Notes: generated by a model from the letters alone, not told the origin. 64,000 nucleotides of DNA from Xiheicaenibacterium sp046351325 (GCA_046351325.1 JAXLYR010000010.1:248001-312000), one strand, 5' to 3'. Positions 53,108-62,348 are shown, counted from the first letter of the stretch. A program made the numbers and translations.

Positions 53108-54577
53108 ATGAGGCGCATCGGCATCGCCCTCGGGTCCGTGGTCCTGGCCGGCTCGGTCTTGGGAGTCGGTCTTTGGCTCGACGCGCGCTCGCGCGACGCC
53201 GACGCCCCACCGAAGAACCTCGCGGCGCACGCCGAGAGCGTGGCGCTCGAGCGCCGCGACGTCGGCGCGACCGAAGATCTCGACGCGGTCGTCGCCGAGG
53301 TCGAGGCGCGCGTGCTCGACCGCCCGATCACGATGACGGTCGACGGTCGACCCGCGCTCACGGCGACGCTCCGCGAGCTCGGCGCGACCGTCGATCGCGC
53401 GCGCACCGTCGAGCACCTCGCCGCGCTCCGCGACGAAGCGGGCGCCCACGAGGCCTCGCTCGAGCTCGCGACCCCGAGCGAAAAGCTCGCTGATCGCCTC
53501 GTCGAGGTGAAGGAGCTCGCCGATCACCACCCCGTCGGCGCGCGCCGCCGAATCCACCGCGCGCTCGGCAAAGACGAGATCACCCCGCACCAGGACGGCT
53601 CGTACCTCGACGCGTACGCCGCGATGGAGCGCGCCGTCGCGGCCGCGCGCGCGCCCTCGGCGGACGGCAAGCTCGACGGACCCGTGTCGATCGAGCTCCC
53701 CGCGTATCGCTGGGTGCCGCTCGCGACGCGCGACGCGGTCGCCGCGATCGACGTGACCAACGCAGTCGGCACGTTCGAGACGCGCTTCGGCGGCCCGCCC
53801 GGCCGCGATCGCAACATCGAGCGCGGCACCTCGAGCCTCGACGGCGTGGTCATCATGCCGGGCGACACCATCAGCTTCAACGAGCTCGTCGGCCCGCGAT
53901 CCGAGGAGAACGGCTTCTTCCCCGCGCCCGAGATCTACAAGGGCGAGATGCGGCTCGGCATCGGCGGCGGCTCATGTCAGGTCGCGTCCACGCTGTACGC
54001 GTCGGCGTTCTTCGGCGGCCTCGAGGTGCTCGAGCGCCGCAACCACTCGCGCCCGAGCGGCTACATCCACATCGGGCTCGACGCGACGGTGTCCTATCCC
54101 ACGCTCGATCTTCGCATCAGGAACCCGTTCGACTTCCCCGTGGTGGTGAGCGCCGAGATCGACAAGGGCAAGCTGCGCTTCGAGATCCTCGGCCGCGCGC
54201 GCCAGGTCGAGGTCGCGTTCGACACCGAGACGCAGGGGATCCTCAAGTATTCGCGCAAGCTCGAGAAGGCCGGCTACCTGCCGCCCGGCGAGTACCGCGT
54301 CAAACAGAAGGGACGGCGCGGCGTCTCCATCAAGCGCAAGAAGACGATCCGCGTGCTCGCGACGGGCGAGTCCCGCACCGAGGAGTCGACGGACATCTAC
54401 CCGCCGACGCAGGAGATCTTCCTGATCTCGCCCGGCACGAAGGAAGCTGATCTCCCCGCGATCGAGCCCGATCCCTCAGCGCCCAAACCAGCCGATCCCC
54501 CCGCCGCCGGCGCGACCACACCCCAGGCCAGCACCGATCCGGCCGGCACCGATCGGGGCGCGCAGCCCGGCGGATAG
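53108..54577 (+). CDS. VanW-family protein, exported
   Basis: A 489-residue protein with an N-terminal hydrophobic signal/anchor (IALGSVVLAGSVLGVGLWL) and two peptidoglycan-binding-4-like regions. The VanW block follows: GDTISFNELVGPRSEENGFF, GIGGGSCQVASTLYASAFFG, ERRNHSRPSGYIHIGLDATV. VanW accompanies some vancomycin-resistance clusters but its reaction is unknown; distribution suggests peptidoglycan work. C-terminus is Pro/Thr-rich. ATG 53108 is chosen for the signal anchor. Follows the SH3b gene by about 100 bp on the same strand and may be co-transcribed. Confidence 0.83.
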   Translation: MRRIGIALGSVVLAGSVLGVGLWLDARSRDADAPPKNLAAHAESVALERRDVGATEDLDAVVAEVEARVLDRPITMTVDGRPALTATLRELGATVDRARTVEHLAALRDEAGAHEASLELATPSEKLADRLVEVKELADHHPVGARRRIHRALGKDEITPHQDGSYLDAYAAMERAVAAARAPSADGKLDGPVSIELPAYRWVPLATRDAVAAIDVTNAVGTFETRFGGPPGRDRNIERGTSSLDGVVIMPGDTISFNELVGPRSEENGFFPAPEIYKGEMRLGIGGGSCQVASTLYASAFFGGLEVLERRNHSRPSGYIHIGLDATVSYPTLDLRIRNPFDFPVVVSAEIDKGKLRFEILGRARQVEVAFDTETQGILKYSRKLEKAGYLPPGEYRVKQKGRRGVSIKRKKTIRVLATGESRTEESTDIYPPTQEIFLISPGTKEADLPAIEPDPSAPKPADPPAAGATTPQASTDPAGTDRGAQPGG

Positions 54578-54944
54578 CTCGCGCGCGCCGCGCCAAAACG
54601 CAAGGCACCAGCCGGCCTAACCCACGCGCTTCCAGACCCGCATAACGCGGCCCCCACCCCGCCCCGAGCGGTTCCAGACCCGCATAACGCCAGACCCGCA
54701 TAACGCGGCGCCCGCCCCCGGCCCGGCCCGAGCGGTTCCAGACCAGACGACCGCGGCCCCCGCCCCCCGGCCCGGCCCGAGCGGTTCCAGACCCGCATAG
54801 CGCGGCGCTCGCCCCGCCCCGAGCGGTTCCAGACCCGCATAACGCGGCGCCCGCCCCCAGCCCGGCCCGAGCGGCTCCAGACCCGCATAGCGCGGCTGGC
54901 TCCGGTTGGCTCCGGCGGGCTTGGTCGTGGCGAGCGCCCGAGCG

Positions 54945-54971
54945 TTTCACCGAACGATCGTGCTTTGTCGC
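54945..54971 (-). repeat. 27-bp dispersed repeat, copy 2 (inverted)
   Basis: Exact reverse complement of copy 1. Confidence 0.8.
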
Positions 54972-55065
54972 GGCGCGAGCACTCCCCGCTCAAGCCGCAC
55001 TCCCCCGCGCCTGCTTGGCCTGCTCGGTTCCAGACCCGCATAGCGCGCCGCGAATGCGAACTGGT

Positions 55066-55092
55066 GCGACAAAGCACGGTCGTTCGGTGAAA
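55066..55092 (+). repeat. 27-bp dispersed repeat, copy 3
   Basis: One mismatch in the central palindrome (ACGGTCGT). Confidence 0.75.
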
Positions 55093-55149
55093 CGGTCCGA
55101 CTGGGAGACCACCCATACGGCCATCGTCGCGACACACGTAGCTGCTTCC

Positions 55150-55176
55150 GCGACAAAGCACGATCGTTCGGTGAAA
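55150..55176 (+). repeat. 27-bp dispersed repeat, copy 4
   Basis: Exact copy, 84 bp after copy 3. Confidence 0.8.
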
Positions 55177-55297
55177 GTCGGCGCGGCGCGAAGCGACCCT
55201 TGGCCGCGTCGCCCGAACGAGGTCCGCATAGCGCGCCCCGCCCGCCACGGCCGAACGAGGTCCGCATAGCGCGGCCCCCCCGAGCACTCCCCGAGGG

Positions 55298-57577
55298 TTA
55301 GCGCCCGAAGGCCTCGAGCAGGCGCTTGAAGCTCGATTGCGGGATCGCGAAGGTCGCGTCCACGCCGTCGCGGCGCCCGTAGCGCACCACCACGTCATCG
55401 ACGTTGTCGGCGGCTCCGAAGAGGAGGCGCACCGCGGGAGGCGCGTCGGAGTCGGTCGGGCTCTTGCGCGGCATCACAGTCACGATCAACGCGGGCTCCT
55501 CGAAGCCCTGCTCGGCGCTCGCCGCGCCGACGCTGACCGCCGTCATGGGCGCGATGTCGCCGAGGGCCTTCTCGAGCGCGGCGGCCTTGAAGGAGCTGCC
55601 ACCCTCGAGGCGGAGCTGGCGCCCGTCGCGCACGAGCGTGAGGACTTTGTCACCGCGCTTCACCTCGATTTTGTCGGCGTTCGCGGTGTCGATGTCGAAG
55701 AGGTTCCGCGCGACGAAGTTCCGCTCGAGGACGTCCTCGATGCGCGTGTCGAGCACGAAGACGCCCGCGAGCGACGGCGGCGGCGGCGCGCCCGGGGGGA
55801 GCTGCGGCGGCGCCGCGTCGGAGCTCAGCGTCGCGTACGCGCCGTCGTCGGCGAGCGCGCCGATCTTGAGCGTGAGGTGCGTCTTTTCACCTGTGCCCGC
55901 GCCGGAGTCGCCGAGGGTTACTTTGACGGTGTATCGAGGTTCGGCGAGGCCGAAACCAGGCTCTTCCTTCTCGGAGACCCAGCGGATCGCGTGCAGGCTG
56001 ACGATCGCGCTGACGGCTTGGTTCGCGAAGCCGTCGTCCGCCTGGAGGCCCTCGCCCTTGGGCTCGAGGAGCGCGAACGTCGCGCCCGATCGCGAGAGGT
56101 GCTGCGCCTTGCCGAGGTGCTCGATGACGAGCTCTTCGATGTCGAGCGACGTCGCGTCGACGAGATCGAGATCGCGCAGCAAGAGATCGCTCGGACGGAG
56201 GGCGTACGCGGCCGCGTCGCCGAGCAGGAGCTTCTGCCCGTCCTCTTTGCGGATCGCGAGCACGCGCCCGGCGTCGTAGGGGCCGACCTCGACCTCTTCG
56301 ACGCGATCGGGGACGACCCCGCCCTGCGAGGCGCCGCCCTGCGAGCGCGCGCGCACCACGATCGGCACGGCGCCGTCCTGGAATTTCGCGTCGGCCGGGG
56401 CGGGCGCGCCGCGCGCCGCGACGATGTCCTTGAGGAGCTCGTTGCCGATGTCGGCCGGGATCTGCCGCTCGGTCGGGCGCCGCACTTTGAAGCCCTCGCC
56501 GAAGCGCGCCATGTCGAGCACCTCGTCGCCGCGCGCGATGCGAAGCTCGATGATCTCGTCGACCGTCGCGCCGAGGATGCCGTCGTCTTCGAAGTCGGCC
56601 GCAGGGCGGAGGAGCGGCGGCAGCACCCCCTCGGGGACGCACGCGCCGAGGAACGAAGGCTCGCGGCGCACCGCGACGACGAAGCCCTTCTTTTCGGGGC
56701 ACTCGCCGCCGATGTCGAGCACGCCGCGCGGGCCTTCGCGCGGGACCATCGTGATCGTGACGAGCGGCTTCGAGGCGGCGCGCGCAGCGGCGTCCTCGAG
56801 GAAGACCTCGGCTTGCATGCGGCCGAACGACACGAGCACCTGATCGAGGCGGCTGCCGTCGGCGCGCATGCCGACCGGGCCCTCGGAGCCTGCCGCGAAC
56901 CGGAACCCGCTGCCGCGACCACCCGACCAAGGCGCGCGCTCGAAGCGTCGCGTGCCGCCCGTGCCCTCGAGATCGAGCTCGACGAGGTCCGTGCTCAAGT
57001 AAGGCACGAACGACTTGCTGCGCATGTCGGTGGGCGCGACCGCGAGCGCCGCGACGAGGCTCGCGTCGACGACGAAGACGCCGCGGCCCTCGACCTCCGC
57101 GTAGGCGGCGTTGCCCGGCGCGGGGTTCTTGCCGAACGTGAGCTTGTGTCGAATCGCGCCCATCGAGATCGTGTAGCGAGCGCGCGGCTCGTCGAGCCCG
57201 AAGCTCGCGCGATCGACGCTGTCCGGTGGGACCTCGCGGACGAACTTCGCGTACTCGAACGTGCTGAGCAGCCTGTCGACGATGAGCTCGTCGGCGGGGA
57301 AGGTCCCGCCCGGCGCGACGAGCTTCCACGTGCGCTTGCCCCCCGGCTCGAGCTCGAGCGCGAAGTGGAGCTCACCCTCCTCGACCTCGACGCGCGTGAC
57401 GTCGGAGCCGCGCCACGCGACGAAGAGAAACTCCTTCCTTCGGAGCGACTCGTTCGTCGTGACCGAGCCCGCGTCGACGACGAGCACGTACGTCGACGCG
57501 GCGGTCGCGAGCAGCGTGAGCACGACCGCGGAGGTGTGCTTCTTGGCGAAGGCGACGAGCTCGTCGGCGGCCTTCAT
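55298..57577 (-). CDS. DUF4340 protein, last gene of ABC/Gld-like operon
   Basis: A 759-residue protein with one N-terminal membrane segment (SAVVLTLLATAASTYVLVVD) and a repeated strand-rich domain. FVAWRGSDVTRVEVEEGELH, KFVREVPPDSVDRASFGLDE and RYTISMGAIRHKLTFGKNPA mark the DUF4340 opening; two or three repeats follow (ERNFVARNLFDIDTANADKI). DUF4340 genes regularly follow GldF/GldG-like ABC transporter genes, as here. The start ATG 57577 has a GGAGG site 6 bp upstream and overlaps the GldG-like stop (ATGA). Likely periplasmic partner; exact role unknown. Confidence 0.83.
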   Translation of the reverse strand: MKAADELVAFAKKHTSAVVLTLLATAASTYVLVVDAGSVTTNESLRRKEFLFVAWRGSDVTRVEVEEGELHFALELEPGGKRTWKLVAPGGTFPADELIVDRLLSTFEYAKFVREVPPDSVDRASFGLDEPRARYTISMGAIRHKLTFGKNPAPGNAAYAEVEGRGVFVVDASLVAALAVAPTDMRSKSFVPYLSTDLVELDLEGTGGTRRFERAPWSGGRGSGFRFAAGSEGPVGMRADGSRLDQVLVSFGRMQAEVFLEDAAARAASKPLVTITMVPREGPRGVLDIGGECPEKKGFVVAVRREPSFLGACVPEGVLPPLLRPAADFEDDGILGATVDEIIELRIARGDEVLDMARFGEGFKVRRPTERQIPADIGNELLKDIVAARGAPAPADAKFQDGAVPIVVRARSQGGASQGGVVPDRVEEVEVGPYDAGRVLAIRKEDGQKLLLGDAAAYALRPSDLLLRDLDLVDATSLDIEELVIEHLGKAQHLSRSGATFALLEPKGEGLQADDGFANQAVSAIVSLHAIRWVSEKEEPGFGLAEPRYTVKVTLGDSGAGTGEKTHLTLKIGALADDGAYATLSSDAAPPQLPPGAPPPPSLAGVFVLDTRIEDVLERNFVARNLFDIDTANADKIEVKRGDKVLTLVRDGRQLRLEGGSSFKAAALEKALGDIAPMTAVSVGAASAEQGFEEPALIVTVMPRKSPTDSDAPPAVRLLFGAADNVDDVVVRYGRRDGVDATFAIPQSSFKRLLEAFGR

Positions 57578-59277
57578 GCGGCACCTCCGGGGGCGGCGGC
57601 CGCGCCGTCGCCGCGTCGCTCCTTGCGACGCCTGCGCGTGAAGTAGATGACGATGCCCACGACCGTCACCGCCGCGGGGATCACGATGACCACATAGCGG
57701 AAGGTCGACTGCATCGCCTCGTCGGTGATGCGCAGGCCGACCTGCTTGATGGGCTTGTCGGGCAAGTCCAGGAAGGGCTCGTGGCCCGCGAGCCACGTGA
57801 AGGCGCCCTCCACCAAGAGCGCGTTGCCGTGGTAATCCGGCGAGCGCCAGTTCGCGCCGAAGAGCGGATTGCCTGCCGAGATGACGACGAGGCGCGCGCC
57901 CTTCTCGCCGCCGGGGCCCGGCGGTCGCTGCGCCGCGATCGCGACGGGGAAGGGCCCCGCGTGATCGCGTGCGTTCGGCTTCATGCTCGCCATCGACTCG
58001 TCGCGAGACCAGTAGTCGACGATGCCGACCGACTTCGGCGAGGTGACGAGCAGCGGCTCGACCTTGATCGCGCTGCCGAGGTCCTGCATCGAGCTCGCGA
58101 AGACGAGGAGCGGGCTCACGCCGGCCTGTTCTTCAGCGAGCAGCCGCTCGGTGATCTCGTGCGGCTGAGCCTTCGCGAAGAAGGCCTCACCGCTGCCGCG
58201 CGTGGGGCGCATCGTCGGGTCCGTCTCGAAGACGAAGTCCTTCTGGATGGCGACGCCCGCGAGCGCGAGCAGCTCGTCGACGCCGAGCTCGACCCAGTCG
58301 GTCTGGCCCTGGTTCGGGATCGGCCCGACGACGAACAACGCGTTGCCGCCCGACTCCACGAAGTGCTTCATGATCTCGACGTGCTCGGGCGGCACGGGAG
58401 CGCGCGGCGTGCCCATCACGAGCACGTCGCAGCCCTCGAGCGGGTCGCGCGCGGACTCGGCCGTCGAACCCCACACCGCGACGACCTCGTAGTTGTTCTT
58501 CACGAGCCGATCGCGGAGCTCCGCGAGGCCGTCGCTGCCACCGACATCGAGCGGCGGCTCGCCGTGGCCCGAGGTGAAGCAGAGCCGCTTCGCGTCGACG
58601 GAGCGCACGTGCCGGATCGCGCTCGTGAGCGCGTACTCGAGCTGCGGTCGCACGCGCATGTCGGCCGAGTCTTCGACCTTGTGGAGGTCCTCGTAGAGGA
58701 TGAACTGGTGTCGATCGCCGGCGACCACGATCACCGCGGCGTCGGTCACGATGCGCCCGCCGCGCTCGCCCGCGACGAGCCCGTACTTCTTCTGGATCTC
58801 GAGCAGGCGCGCCTGATCGCGATCGGGGTCGACGAACTCGACCTCGAGGAGCTTCGTCTTCTCGACGTAGCCTTGCAGCGTCTCGTCGAGGCTCACGCCG
58901 AGCGGCGTCTGCCGCGACACGAGCACGAAGAGCTGGATCGGTTGGTCGAGCGACTTCAGCGTCTCGACGGTGCCGTTCGACAGCGTGAACTGCCCACCCT
59001 TCGTGAAATCCCAGCGTTTGTAGTGCCGGTTCGAATAGATGTTCAGCACGACCGCGAGGACGATCACCGACACGAGCGAGAGCGTCGTCGCGATCTTCGA
59101 CCCGAGATCGGAGGGGTTGCCGGGGCGAACCGCGCGCTTCGCAGGGCGGGGCGCTGACTCGCGAGCCGCTGACTCACGCGCCGCTGACTCACGAGGCGCG
59201 GCTGTGTCGCTCGTCGGCGCCGGCTTGCGCGGCTTCGCGCCCTCCTTCACCGAGGACTTCTTGCCTTTCACCCCCAT
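57574..59277 (-). CDS. GldG-like ABC transporter auxiliary protein
   Basis: A 567-residue membrane-anchored protein: a basic/Ala-rich cytoplasmic tail (~60 residues), a membrane segment (ATTLSLVSVIVLAVVLNIYS) and the GldG/ABC-type auxiliary domain. The latter shows YKRWDFTKGGQFTLSNGTVE, PIQLFVLVSRQTPLG and CFTSGHGEPPLDVGGSDGLA. A C-terminal membrane segment (YVVIVIPAAVTVVGIVIYFT) ends in a basic tail. It starts inside the last bases of the permease gene (11-bp overlap). In Bacteroidota GldG works with GldA and GldF in gliding; in myxobacteria the related cluster's role is not established. Confidence 0.84.
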   Translation of the reverse strand: MGVKGKKSSVKEGAKPRKPAPTSDTAAPRESAARESAARESAPRPAKRAVRPGNPSDLGSKIATTLSLVSVIVLAVVLNIYSNRHYKRWDFTKGGQFTLSNGTVETLKSLDQPIQLFVLVSRQTPLGVSLDETLQGYVEKTKLLEVEFVDPDRDQARLLEIQKKYGLVAGERGGRIVTDAAVIVVAGDRHQFILYEDLHKVEDSADMRVRPQLEYALTSAIRHVRSVDAKRLCFTSGHGEPPLDVGGSDGLAELRDRLVKNNYEVVAVWGSTAESARDPLEGCDVLVMGTPRAPVPPEHVEIMKHFVESGGNALFVVGPIPNQGQTDWVELGVDELLALAGVAIQKDFVFETDPTMRPTRGSGEAFFAKAQPHEITERLLAEEQAGVSPLLVFASSMQDLGSAIKVEPLLVTSPKSVGIVDYWSRDESMASMKPNARDHAGPFPVAIAAQRPPGPGGEKGARLVVISAGNPLFGANWRSPDYHGNALLVEGAFTWLAGHEPFLDLPDKPIKQVGLRITDEAMQSTFRYVVIVIPAAVTVVGIVIYFTRRRRKERRGDGAAAAPGGAA

Positions 59278-60035
59278 CGCCAAGACTCCACATTGCGCGC
59301 CGTCACGTAGAGCGGCACGAGCGTGAACGAGCCCCAGAAGACGAGGCGGCGCGAGTCGACGAGCCCGCGGGAGAAATCCTCCATCAGCGAGGAAACCGAG
59401 ATGTGCGTGCAGATCGAGCGCAGCGTCTCGCTCTCGACGAACGGCCCGCCGAACCCGAGCAAGAACACCGTGAGGATGAACACCGCCGAGCCGACGGCGG
59501 CCGCGAGCTGGCTCGTCGTGAGCGAGCTCGCGAGGGTGCCTACACTCAAGTAAGCGGCGCCGACGAGGAACACCCCGAGGTAGCCGGTGCCCACGGTGCG
59601 CCAGTCGATCTGCCCGAAGCGCGTGAGGATCACCATGTAGAGCGCCGTCGGCGCCCACATCGCGACGTAGGTGACGAGCGTCGCGAGGTACTTGCCGAGC
59701 ACGACGCCCGCGGTGCCGACGGGCGCGGTGAGCAGGGCCTCGATCGTGCCGGAGCGCCGCTCCTCGGCGAAGAGGCGCATCGTCAGGATCGGGCAGATGA
59801 GCACGAGCGGGAAATAGAAGAAGGCCGACTGCCCGAAGAAGGCCTCGGCGGGGCCGACGCCCTCGACCACGTCCTGTTGCGCGGCAAACGTGAGCAGGAG
59901 CAAGAAAAAGTAAAAGCCCTGCACCAGCAAGAACGCCGCCGTCGTCACCCAGGCGATGGGGGTCGTGTAGAGCGAGATGAGCTCTCGCTTGAGGATGGGG
60001 AGGGTGCCGCGCACGGCGTCGAGCCAGGCTCTCAT
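59268..60035 (-). CDS. ABC-2 type permease, GldF-like
   Basis: A 255-residue permease with six predicted membrane segments (AWVTTAAFLLVQGFYFFLLL, AFFYFPLVLICPILTMRLFA, VFLVGAAYLSVGTLASSLTT). EERRSGTIEALLTAPVG is the conserved ABC-2 coupling-helix motif after the second segment. Stop and start overlap with both neighbours (4 bp with the ATPase, 11 bp with GldG-like). It should pair with the ATPase below. Substrate unknown. Confidence 0.85.
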   Translation of the reverse strand: MRAWLDAVRGTLPILKRELISLYTTPIAWVTTAAFLLVQGFYFFLLLLTFAAQQDVVEGVGPAEAFFGQSAFFYFPLVLICPILTMRLFAEERRSGTIEALLTAPVGTAGVVLGKYLATLVTYVAMWAPTALYMVILTRFGQIDWRTVGTGYLGVFLVGAAYLSVGTLASSLTTSQLAAAVGSAVFILTVFLLGFGGPFVESETLRSICTHISVSSLMEDFSRGLVDSRRLVFWGSFTLVPLYVTARNVESWRWG

Positions 60036-60994
60036 GCGTCCACGACCTCGCCCGAGGTGAGCTCTGCGAAGACCTGTTCGAGCGACGAGCGCGGCGAGAC
60101 CTCGACGACGCCGACGTCCGCGCGGACGAGCGCTGCGACGACGCGCTCGGTGACGGCGGCGTGCTCGTCGGGATCGTCGAGCTCGACCTCGATCGCGTGG
60201 AGCTCGCTGTCTTTGCCGGCGTCCTCGCGTCGCGAGATGGCGACGCTCTTCACCCCGTCGGCGCTCTCCGCCGCGCGCTTCGCCGCGGACGCCGAGCCGC
60301 GCACGCGCAGGCGCACCGACCGAGGCCGGCGCAGGGCGCGAAGCTCGTCGAGCGTGCCCTCGGCGACGAGCTTGCCGCGCGCGATGACGACGGCGCGCGT
60401 GCACATGGCCTCGACCTCGCTGAGGATGTGGGTCGAGACGAGGATCGTGTGCCGCTCGCTGAGGCGCTGGATGAGCGCGCGGACCTCGCGGATCTGGTTC
60501 GGGTCGAGGCCCGCGGTGGGCTCGTCGAGGATGAGCAGCGGGGGCGACGCGACGAGCGCGTCCGCGAGTCCGACGCGCTGGCGGAACCCCTTCGAGAGGT
60601 GGCCGATGAGGACGCGCTCGCTGTCTTTGAGGCCAGCGTCCTCGACGGCGCGCGCGACGTTCGCCTTGCGAGCGCTGCGCGCGACGCCCTTCAGCTCGGC
60701 GCGGAAGGTGAGGTACTCGCCGACGCGCATCTCGGGGTAGAGGGGCGAGGTCTCGGGCATGTAACCGAGCGACTCGCGCGCACGCATGCTGTCGTTCGCG
60801 ACGCTGTGGCCGTTGATGCGGACGTCGCCGCGGGTCGCCCCGAGGAAGCCGGCGAGGATGCGCAGCGTGGTGCTCTTGCCCGCGCCGTTCGGTCCGAGGA
60901 AGCCCGCGACCTCACCGGCCGCGACGCTGAAGCTGAGGTCGTCGACCGCGAGGAAGCTGCCGTATTCCTTGCTGAGGTGCGTGACCTCGATCAT
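60032..60994 (-). CDS. ABC transporter ATP-binding protein, GldA-like
   Basis: A 320-residue ATPase: Walker A GPNGAGKST (34-42), signature LSKGFRQRVG (133-142), Walker B LLILDEP (153-159) and H-loop STHIL. A ~100-residue C-terminal extension (SVRLRVRGSASAAKRAAESA ... SSLEQVFAELTSGE) is usual for ABC-2 exporters. ATG 60994 overlaps the DUF3293 stop (ATGA). First transporter gene of the operon. Confidence 0.88.
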   Translation of the reverse strand: MIEVTHLSKEYGSFLAVDDLSFSVAAGEVAGFLGPNGAGKSTTLRILAGFLGATRGDVRINGHSVANDSMRARESLGYMPETSPLYPEMRVGEYLTFRAELKGVARSARKANVARAVEDAGLKDSERVLIGHLSKGFRQRVGLADALVASPPLLILDEPTAGLDPNQIREVRALIQRLSERHTILVSTHILSEVEAMCTRAVVIARGKLVAEGTLDELRALRRPRSVRLRVRGSASAAKRAAESADGVKSVAISRREDAGKDSELHAIEVELDDPDEHAAVTERVVAALVRADVGVVEVSPRSSLEQVFAELTSGEVVDA

Positions 60995-61458
60995 GTCCGA
61001 ACGCGCCAGTTCCCGATGAACGTGCGCCCGACGTCGTCCGCGGTGGGGTCGGTCACGATGAGCTCGGGCCGGCCGTTCTGTGCGTAGACGATGGTGTTCT
61101 GGCGGAAGACGCGGCCGAAGGCGATCGCCTCTTCGCGGTCCATGTTGTAGACGAGCCAAACCGGCTCGCGGAAGCTGCCTTCACCCTCGCCCTCGTAGCC
61201 GACCGCGGGCTCGACGCGGTAGCAGCCGAGGATCAGCATGTCGCGGAGGATGACGTGGCGTCCCTCGTTCACGCGGCGAGGCAACAGCATCGAGCGCGGA
61301 TTGAACGCCGTGAGCAGCGCGAAGCGCCGGTGCAGGTACTCGGGGAGCGCGGCGGGGTCGGACGTGTTCTCGCCGTCGAGCGACGCGCGAAGGAGCCCGC
61401 CCGGCGCGGGCAGCTCGTAGACCGTGGCGTAGTAGCCGCGCAGGAGCGCCTGATCCAT
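60991..61458 (-). CDS. DUF3293-like protein
   Basis: A 155-residue protein (MDQALLRGYYATVYELPAPG ... FALLTAFNPRSMLLPRRVNE ... EAIAFGRVFRQNTIVYAQNG). ALLTAFNPRS and GRVFRQNTIVYAQ fit the DUF3293 family of small soluble proteins of unknown role. ATG 61458 chosen; the frame is open to 61740 but that part is not protein-like. First gene of the overlapping five-gene operon. Confidence 0.75.
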   Translation of the reverse strand: MDQALLRGYYATVYELPAPGGLLRASLDGENTSDPAALPEYLHRRFALLTAFNPRSMLLPRRVNEGRHVILRDMLILGCYRVEPAVGYEGEGEGSFREPVWLVYNMDREEAIAFGRVFRQNTIVYAQNGRPELIVTDPTADDVGRTFIGNWRVRT

Positions 61459-61570
61459 CGCGGGAGCGGTAGCACTCCTCGACCCTTGCAGGAAGGCACT
61501 GGGGATCTGGATGGTGCGGCCCGGCCGCGGTGTTTGGGGTTCTGGCCGAGGTGTACTAAGGTCGCGAGCA

Positions 61571-62050
61571 ATGCCCCTCACGTCGGCGACGCCCCGGCGC
61601 CTGGAGACAGCAAAGATCCTCGGCCGAGAGTTCGCGGTGGGAGCGATGCTCTTTGCGGCACTCAGCGTCGCCGCCTGCGGCAGCAGCAAACAGAGCGAGT
61701 GCGTGACGCTCATCGCCGTGATCAACACGGGGCTCGACACGCTCGAGTCGAACCGTCAGCAGACGAAGAACGACCCGACGAAATCGGTCGAGGCCCGCTC
61801 GATGGCCGCGTCGATGGAGAAGGTCGCCGAGGACATCAAGGCCCTCGAGCTGAAGACGCCCGAACTCAAGGACATCGCGAAGCGCTACGAGGCGATGGCG
61901 CGTGACGTGGCGAAGTTCGCACGCGAGGGCGCCGAGGCCAGCGAGCAGAAGGACGTCGCCGCCGTGAACAAGGCGCACGCGTCGTTGAACGAGAGCCTCA
62001 AGCTCGAGGACCCGATCATCAACGACCTCAACGCGGCCTGCGCGAAGTAG
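61571..62050 (+). CDS. Small helical lipoprotein
   Basis: A 159-residue protein with a long lipoprotein signal: basic n-region, hydrophobic FAVGAMLFAALSVAAC, lipid-accepting Cys36. The mature part is almost wholly helical and charged (ARSMAASMEKVAEDIKALEL, DIAKRYEAMARDVAKFAREG), coiled-coil-like. ATG 61571 is preferred over ATG 61646, which would leave too short a signal. Divergent from the ABC operon. Function unknown. Confidence 0.78.
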   Translation: MPLTSATPRRLETAKILGREFAVGAMLFAALSVAACGSSKQSECVTLIAVINTGLDTLESNRQQTKNDPTKSVEARSMAASMEKVAEDIKALELKTPELKDIAKRYEAMARDVAKFAREGAEASEQKDVAAVNKAHASLNESLKLEDPIINDLNAACAK

Positions 62051-62079
62051 CCCGCCGCGCGCGCGACTCTTCTGCCTGC

Positions 62080-62106
62080 GCGACAAAGCACGATCGTTCG
62101 GTGAAA
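62080..62106 (+). repeat. 27-bp dispersed repeat, copy 5
   Basis: Exact copy, 29 bp after the lipoprotein stop. Confidence 0.8.
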
Positions 62107-62145
62107 GTTGGCGGCGCAAAAGGTGGAGGGCACCACCTCGAACCC

Positions 62146-62348
62146 ATCGACGCGCCCGAAACGCCATCGACGCCGAAAAACACCCTATCGACGCGGGTTT
62201 TGGGCCCATCGACGCGGTCGATTGGGCTTGCGACGGCCGAAAATGGGCTATCGACGCGGGAAAATGAGCCTTCGACGCGCGTCGATAGCTTTCCGGGCGT
62301 GTCGATGACCGATCCGGGCGCGTCGATGACCGATCGGCGTGCGTCGAT
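62146..62348. repeat. 21-bp phased array of ATCGACGCG motifs with a mirror centre
   Basis: ATCGACGCG-type motifs start at 62146, 62166, 62187, 62208, (degenerate 62229), 62250 and 62271, thus every 20-21 bp. At 62277 the orientation flips: GTCGAT at 62281, 62301, 62322 and 62343, again every 20-21 bp. Many units carry an A/T-rich middle (GAAAAT). It fills the gap between the lipoprotein and the end of the response regulator, which are convergent. Confidence 0.8.

Larger units (their letters stand above)
54580..55290. repeat. Repeat-rich intergenic region between convergent genes
   Basis: Contains about ten copies of a CCGCATARCGCG palindrome-like core. Most are preceded by GCGGTTCCAGAC and separated by GC-rich CCCGCCCC runs; the last two are preceded by GAACGAGGT. 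Three copies of the 27-bp repeat lie inside. No gene is recognisable; open frames here have no protein character. Confidence 0.8.

Noticed and set aside
54580..55290. CRISPR or attI-like cassette array
   Set aside because: Repeat cores are not separated by unique equal-length spacers and there is no integrase or cas gene.
54330..55398. Minus-strand frames through the repeat-rich intergenic region
   Set aside because: Their translations just repeat the DNA units (for example MRVWNRSG), with no domain and no conserved start.
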